51,042 nt of DNA. Source: Acidimicrobiia bacterium (GTDB taxonomy: Bacteria > Actinomycetota > Acidimicrobiia > IMCC26256 > JAMXLJ01). The stretch is from positions 1 through 51,042 of the forward strand of contig JAMXLJ010000113.1 in the NCBI GenBank assembly GCA_024281095.1, given 5' to 3'. The position numbers and the translations under genes were made by a program. Numbering within the stretch: position 1 is the stretch's first letter; every line of letters starts with the position of its first letter. A model generated the notes under the pieces. It was not told the DNA's origin. It was given only the letters and a program-made list of their open reading frames with translations, and ran no database searches. Positions 46,874 through 51,042 of the stretch are shown here, piece after piece.

Positions 46874-48040
46874 TCATTTCGACACGGGGTCGTGACGCAG
46901 CAGCCATGCAGCATTCTCACCGAAGAGGCCGGGATGCGCGGCGCCGTCGACGGTGCCATGCGCCAGCGCGCCGTATTCCTGGAGCGCGTGTTCGGTCCCC
47001 TCGGAATGGGGCCAGTCGCTGCAACACATGAAGAGGTCGCCCGCCGCGCCCGCGAGCCGGTGCGGTTGCTCGTAGGAGAACGCCGCGAAGCGGACCTGCC
47101 GGCGCACGTACTCGCTGGGTGCCATCTCGAGCTCGGCGTGCGTGCTGCCGGCGAGGCGCGACGTGAAGTTGTAGCCGCCGTCCATGAACTGCATGAACAT
47201 CGGGACCCACACCGCGGCAAGCTCCATCACGCCGATCCGCAGATCGGGATGGCGTACGAAGACGCCGTTGAGCGCGAGATCCGCGAGCGCGAGCGCCGGT
47301 GCCGCCCAGATGAACACCGAGGCGAGCAACAGATTGTTCGGGTCGGGATCGACCTCGGTCTCGTACCACGCCTCGGGGAACGGCCGGCAGGTGCTCGTGA
47401 TGTGGAACACCGGGCTGACGCCGTGGTGCTCGAACGCGCTCCACGCGCGGTCGACGTCGGGATGTGACAGCGGCTTGCCGTCGACGAGACCGGGCGGGAT
47501 CAGCGCGAGCCGCACCCCCGCCGACGACAGCATCCCGAGCTGCGCGTCGAGCCAGTCGACGTCGCGCAGCGTCAGGTGCGCGACGGGGTGGAGCCGGCCA
47601 CGTCCGTCGTGCGCGACCGTCGCCGCCCACCGGTTCCACGCGCCCATGTTCACCTTGGTCGCGTGGAGATCCTGCGCCAGCGTGTGCTCCCACGCGAGCC
47701 CGTAGTTCGGGAACAGCACCGCGGCATCGAACCCGAGTCGGTCGAGGGTGTCGAGACGCGCCGACGGTTCCCAGTAGTCGCGCGGCAGTGCCTCGTCGTA
47801 CCGCGTCTCCGGCGGGAGACCATCACGCGCGCGCGCCTGTTGGCGGCCGACGTCGTCGGGGTCGCCCGGATGGGTGACGTGCGCGAGCGTGATGTTCGTC
47901 CCCTGCCACGACACCCACGCGTTGCCCGCTTCGTCGTCGACGATCTGCAGCGCGGCGTCGCGGTCGGCCGGATCGGCATGGTCCCGCCACAGCGACCGGG
48001 TCTCGAAGAGATGCTGATCCGAATCGAGTGTGATGGTCAC
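46874..48040 (-). CDS. Amidohydrolase-family (Amidohydrolase_2-like) metal-dependent hydrolase
   Basis: The 388-residue product begins VTITLDSDQHLFETRSLWRD, with the N-terminal DxH metal motif; RLDTLDRLGFDAAVLFPNYG, GVMELAAVWVPMFMQFMDGG and the late CCSDWPHSEGT match the TIM-barrel amidohydrolase-2 group, which includes decarboxylases and ring-cleaving hydrolases. Substrate unknown. GTG 48040 is chosen because the upstream extension has no conserved sequence. It lies 68 bp downstream of the EtfD-like gene on the same strand. Confidence 0.85.
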   Translation of the reverse strand: MTITLDSDQHLFETRSLWRDHADPADRDAALQIVDDEAGNAWVSWQGTNITLAHVTHPGDPDDVGRQQARARDGLPPETRYDEALPRDYWEPSARLDTLDRLGFDAAVLFPNYGLAWEHTLAQDLHATKVNMGAWNRWAATVAHDGRGRLHPVAHLTLRDVDWLDAQLGMLSSAGVRLALIPPGLVDGKPLSHPDVDRAWSAFEHHGVSPVFHITSTCRPFPEAWYETEVDPDPNNLLLASVFIWAAPALALADLALNGVFVRHPDLRIGVMELAAVWVPMFMQFMDGGYNFTSRLAGSTHAELEMAPSEYVRRQVRFAAFSYEQPHRLAGAAGDLFMCCSDWPHSEGTEHALQEYGALAHGTVDGAAHPGLFGENAAWLLRHDPVSK

Positions 48041-48108
48041 TTGACGATGGTGCCGCGGCCGGCCACCGGACCGCCACTGCATGACGGCCCGTCAGATGCA
48101 GCCGCTCG

Positions 48109-50331
48109 TCAGATGCCGGGGCGGAACGTCGGCGAAGCGGGGAGTGCCTCGGGTTCTTCGAAACCGGGGCCGCCCCGCTCGATCGCGTCGACGAGGATCT
48201 CGGCGATGTCCTGCACGCGTACCTCTTCGTCGGCGTGCTTCTCCTTCACGCCGTCGTCGAACATCACGTAGCAGAACGGGCACGCGACCGCGATGCGCGT
48301 CGCACCGGTGCCGAGCGCCTCCTCGGTGCGCTCGGTGTTCACCTTCTTGCCGATGCGCTCCTCCATCCACATACGCGCGCCGCCCGCGCCGCAGCACATG
48401 CCGCGTGTGCCGTTGCGCGGCATCTCGACGACGTCGATCCCCTTCAACGAGCCGATGACCTTGCGCGGCGCGAGGTACACGTCGTTGTGGCGGCCGAGAT
48501 AGCAGGAATCGTGGTACGTCACGCGCTCGTCGAGCGTCGCGCCCGCGAGTGACAGGCGGCCGGTCTCGATGAGCTCCACGAGGAACTGCGAATGGTGCAC
48601 GACTTCGTAGTTGCCGCCGAGTTGCGGATACTCGTTCTTGAGCGTGTTGAAGCAATGCGGGCACTGCGTGATGATCTTGCGCACACCGAGCCCGTTCAGG
48701 GTCTCGACGTTCTGCATCGCGAGCATCTGGAAGATGTACTCGTTGCCGGATCGCCGGGCCGGGTCACCGGTGCAGAGCTCGCTCGGGCCGAGCACCGCGA
48801 AGTCGATGCCCGCGCGCTGCAGCAACGTGGCAATCGCTCGGCTCGCCTTCTTGTTGCGGTCGTCGAAGCTGCCCGCGCAGCCGACCCAGTAGAGGTACTC
48901 GTGGTCGAGCGTGCCGGTGGGCTCGATAACCTCGACACCTTCGACGCTGCCCGCCCAGTCGGCACGATCGCCCTGGTTCAGGCCGTAGACGTTGTTGCTG
49001 TTCTCCATCGAGCGGTACGTGTTGCCCAGTTCGGCAGGAAAGTCGCTCTCCATGAGCGACTTGTAGCGGCGCATGTCGAGGATCTTGTCCAGGATCTCGA
49101 TGTTGACGGGGCAGATCTCGTCGCACGCCTTGCACGACGTACAGGCCCAGAGCTCCGCCGACGTGACTCGTTCGAACAGCATGTCGGCGCTCACCGTGAT
49201 CTCCGGGTCGACGCCGACCGGTGGCGACACCGGCGGCGTGCCCGTCATCGACATCACTTCGCCGACCTTCAACACGATCTCGCGCGGGTCCAGCGGCTTC
49301 CCGGTTGCGTGCGCGGGGCAGACCGACGTGCAACGTCCGCAGATGGTGCAGGCATCGGTGTCGAACAGTTGCTTCCACGTGAAGTCTTCGACGGTTGCGA
49401 CGCCGAAGGTCTCGAGCTCGGTCTCCATGAGGTTCGGCATGGGCTTCATCGCGCCCTTCGGCCGCTCACGCGGGCTCAGGTACATGTTGATCGGCGACGT
49501 GATCATGTGCCGCAGCTTCGTCGTGGGCAGGATCACGAGGAAGGCGAGGAACAGCACGAAATGGCTTCCCCACAGCCAGCGGTGCAGGTCGCTCAGCTGC
49601 GAGTGCGGCCACCCGGAGAACATCGCCGAGATCGGGTATCCGACCACCGACCACTTCTCGAACGACGGCCGCCCCACCTCCGCGATGCGGAATCCCTCGA
49701 CGAAGAAGCCCGAGAGGCCGATGAGCAGGAACGTGCCCAGGATGACCGCGTCTTCGGGCTTCGTCTTGATGCGGATCCGGTAGGGGCGCTGCACGTACCG
49801 GCGCACGATCGCCCACGCGATGCCGGCGACGAAGACGACGCCGAAGATGTCGGACGTGGCCGAGTAGGCCATGTACGTCTTGCCGTGGAGGAACTTGAGC
49901 GACTCGGGCAGCTGGTGGTCGATCTCGAGCAGCACCGTCGCGATGAACAACACGATGAACCCGAAGTAGATCATCGAGTGCATGAGACCGGCCGCGGGGT
50001 CGCGCAACAGGGTCTGCATCCATACGCCGCGTCGGAACGCCTCCATGCGCTCCTTGACGTTGGTGCGGCGCGTGCGCCGGTCGTCCGGCTGGCCGCGCTG
50101 GAGGTTGCGGACGCGTAGGGACGCGAGCCAGGCCACCGCGAACAGCATCACCGCGACGGCGAAGTAGAACGCGACGACGACGGCGCCCGGGATGTCGCCG
50201 AACACCTTGCGGGAGACGCGCGAATGGTCTTCCCAACCGGTGAGGTTCGGAACGAGCCCCGAGGCGAGCGCGCCGATCGCGGCGAGCACGCCGATCGCGA
50301 TCACGATCTGATGTGGCTTCGGCCTCCGCAC
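48109..50331 (-). CDS. EtfD-like membrane iron-sulfur oxidoreductase
   Basis: The 740-residue product has an N-terminal membrane part with several helices (IVIAIGVLAAIGALASGLVP, SMIYFGFIVLFIATVLLEID, VILGTFLLIGLSGFFVEGFR) like respiratory nitrate-reductase gamma. Two 4Fe-4S motifs follow (CTICGRCTSVCPA, CTSCKACDEICPV), then two CCG domains (YWVGCAGSFDDRN and MCCGAGGARMWMEE). The order matches Rv0338c of M. tuberculosis, EtfD, which passes electrons from electron-transfer flavoprotein to the quinone pool during fatty-acid oxidation. GTG 50331 has GGAGG at 6-nt spacing. The etfBA genes are not in the window. Confidence 0.9.
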   Translation of the reverse strand: MRRPKPHQIVIAIGVLAAIGALASGLVPNLTGWEDHSRVSRKVFGDIPGAVVVAFYFAVAVMLFAVAWLASLRVRNLQRGQPDDRRTRRTNVKERMEAFRRGVWMQTLLRDPAAGLMHSMIYFGFIVLFIATVLLEIDHQLPESLKFLHGKTYMAYSATSDIFGVVFVAGIAWAIVRRYVQRPYRIRIKTKPEDAVILGTFLLIGLSGFFVEGFRIAEVGRPSFEKWSVVGYPISAMFSGWPHSQLSDLHRWLWGSHFVLFLAFLVILPTTKLRHMITSPINMYLSPRERPKGAMKPMPNLMETELETFGVATVEDFTWKQLFDTDACTICGRCTSVCPAHATGKPLDPREIVLKVGEVMSMTGTPPVSPPVGVDPEITVSADMLFERVTSAELWACTSCKACDEICPVNIEILDKILDMRRYKSLMESDFPAELGNTYRSMENSNNVYGLNQGDRADWAGSVEGVEVIEPTGTLDHEYLYWVGCAGSFDDRNKKASRAIATLLQRAGIDFAVLGPSELCTGDPARRSGNEYIFQMLAMQNVETLNGLGVRKIITQCPHCFNTLKNEYPQLGGNYEVVHHSQFLVELIETGRLSLAGATLDERVTYHDSCYLGRHNDVYLAPRKVIGSLKGIDVVEMPRNGTRGMCCGAGGARMWMEERIGKKVNTERTEEALGTGATRIAVACPFCYVMFDDGVKEKHADEEVRVQDIAEILVDAIERGGPGFEEPEALPASPTFRPGI

Positions 50332-50421
50332 GCACCGCCTCCGCGACAATTCTCCTCGAGCGAGGGCGAACGCTACATCGACACCTTCCCGCTACCCGGC
50401 TTCGAGGGCTTGTCGCGGTCG

Positions 50422-50847
50422 CTACTGGACGCTCTTCGCGTCCGCCTCGCGGAGCCGGTGAGCGAGACCGGCGAGCAGCTTGCGCGCGAACCCCGGGACC
50501 TCGTCGAGGATGCCGGCGAACTCGCGCTGGCCGAGCACCACGAGCTCCATCGGAGTCTCGGCGACGACGGACGCATTGCGCGGCGCCCGGTCGAGCAGCG
50601 CCAGCTCGCCGAAGGCGGCCCCGGGTCCCAGCGTGGCGACCTTGCGGCCCTGGCGGGTCACCTTGGCGGTGCCGTCGACGATCACGAAGAACTCGGATCC
50701 CGGGGCACCCTCGCTGACCAGCACCTTGCCGGGCGCCACGTTGACGTCTTCCGAGCGCCGGGCGATCAGGCCGAGCTCCTTGCGTGAGAGGGCCGAGAAC
50801 AACGGCACTTGACGAAGGTGGTCGAGGAACGCATCTCCCCTGGGCAT
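50422..50847 (-). CDS. Cyclic-nucleotide-binding-domain protein without DNA-binding domain
   Basis: The 141-residue product is one CRP-type beta-roll: MPRGDAFLDHLRQVPLFSAL, GSEFFVIVDGTAKV and the phosphate-binding cassette FGELALLDRAPRNAS, consistent with cyclic-nucleotide binding. It ends after the C-helix, with no helix-turn-helix. The ATG at 50847 follows a TACATT -10 by 6 nt. It lies 90 bp upstream of the EtfD-like gene on the same strand, so it may sense a nucleotide and act on that complex or another partner by protein contact; this is inferred. Confidence 0.85.
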   Translation of the reverse strand: MPRGDAFLDHLRQVPLFSALSRKELGLIARRSEDVNVAPGKVLVSEGAPGSEFFVIVDGTAKVTRQGRKVATLGPGAAFGELALLDRAPRNASVVAETPMELVVLGQREFAGILDEVPGFARKLLAGLAHRLREADAKSVQ

Positions 50848-50853
50848 GGCGGA

Positions 50854-50859
50854 AATGTA
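50854..50859 (-). promoter_or_regulatory. -10 hexamer of the cyclic-nucleotide-binding gene (leaderless)
   Basis: TACATT on the minus strand ends 6 nt before the ATG at 50847. Confidence 0.45.
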
Positions 50860-50934
50860 GCCAGGTTGTCCCCTGGTCGCACTCGCTGCGGCCCGCCCTA
50901 GGAGGTGCCATCCCGCGGCGTGGCGCGCTGTTGG

Positions 50935-50990
50935 CGCGGGAGCGGCGAGCGCCCGCGGCCCGGGTATCCCGGGCCGCAGCGAGCGCGACC
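50935..50990. repeat. GGGATACCC palindromic element, copy 3 (inverted)
   Basis: A perfect hairpin at 50955-50977 has 10-bp arms (GCGGCCCGGG and its complement) around TAT. The CGCTCGCTGCG and CGCGGGCGCTCGC flanks are shared with copy 2 in the opposite orientation. A partial relic of the same flank (CACTCGCTGCGGCCC) lies at 50879-50893. Confidence 0.7.
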
Positions 50991-51037
50991 AAAAAGATCG
51001 ACGCCGGGTCACCTCATCGTGACTCCGGCGTCGATCT
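50990..51037 (-). terminator. Intrinsic terminator of a gene beyond the right edge
   Basis: A 13-bp stem (50995-51007 with 51025-51037) encloses an inner 5-bp stem (GTCAC/GTGAC). On the minus strand it is followed by a short U-run from the A-tract at 50991-50995. It should end a leftward transcript entering from outside the window. Confidence 0.75.
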
Positions 51038-51042
51038 GGTTC

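Noticed and set aside
49370-49386. TTCCACGTGAA in the EtfD-like gene as a third parS
   Set aside because: It matches only the core and lies inside a coding region; the outer bases diverge.

Overview
The window is 51 kb of GC-rich chromosome from an actinobacterium, read across the replication origin. A WhiB regulator, NucS instead of MutS/MutL, a DUF6049/MurJ/ECF-sigma/thioredoxin cluster, an ino1-PadR pair, an EtfD-like reductase and a dCTP deaminase all fit Actinomycetota. The class is inferred; a deep branch such as Acidimicrobiia is my best guess. No insertion sequence, prophage, CRISPR array or rRNA operon is visible.

Origin block (1-8567). dnaN (partial) and dnaA read leftwards with DnaA-box-like sites between them and in the 5' end of dnaA. 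rpmH-rnpA-yidD-yidC-jag-rsmG read rightwards, followed by two parS sites, parA and parB. These genes cover ribosome and RNase P assembly, membrane insertion, replication initiation and origin segregation.

Envelope/redox block (8583-23448). A leftward cluster holds a GNAT enzyme, a DUF6049 exported protein, murJ, degV, a transmembrane Ser/Thr kinase, an ECF sigma/anti-sigma pair, a small membrane protein, trxB, trxA and a CwlM-like protein. It links lipid II flipping, cell-wall regulation and thiol redox. Rightward genes follow: a histone-deacetylase-like hydrolase, an orphan PilT-type ATPase and a CCA-adding enzyme.

Middle block (23476-34168). An OsmC/methyltransferase/DUF885 group is followed by ino1 and its PadR regulator. 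Upstream of padR lies an unusual array of six CGATA-type repeats with a perfect palindrome. Next come a DUF5318 protein, a small zinc-ribbon protein, panB, a DUF192 protein and the operon rpsF-ssb-rpsR-rplI, then dnaB with its own DnaA-box pair.

Right block (34239-51042). This holds a DinG-type helicase, nucS, a lipoprotein, a GT2 glycosyltransferase, an odd AlkP-superfamily protein, a TreT-like glycosyltransferase, a WhiB, a tiny LPXTG-type protein, a DUF2795 protein, two SnoaL-like proteins, tRNA-Gly(CCC), dcd, an amidohydrolase, an EtfD-like iron-sulfur reductase and a lone cyclic-nucleotide-binding domain.

The most interesting signals are these: rnpA has no ordinary start codon and runs open across all of rpmH; the repeat/palindrome operator in front of padR-ino1; a dispersed intergenic palindrome family centred on GGGATACCC; a cysteine-free S18 with a long charged tail; a separate, catalytically intact kinase where mycobacteria fuse a pseudokinase to MurJ; and at least ten genes with a -10 hexamer 6-9 nt before the start codon, which implies leaderless mRNAs. 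All functional calls come from reading motifs and gene order by eye; no database search was run.
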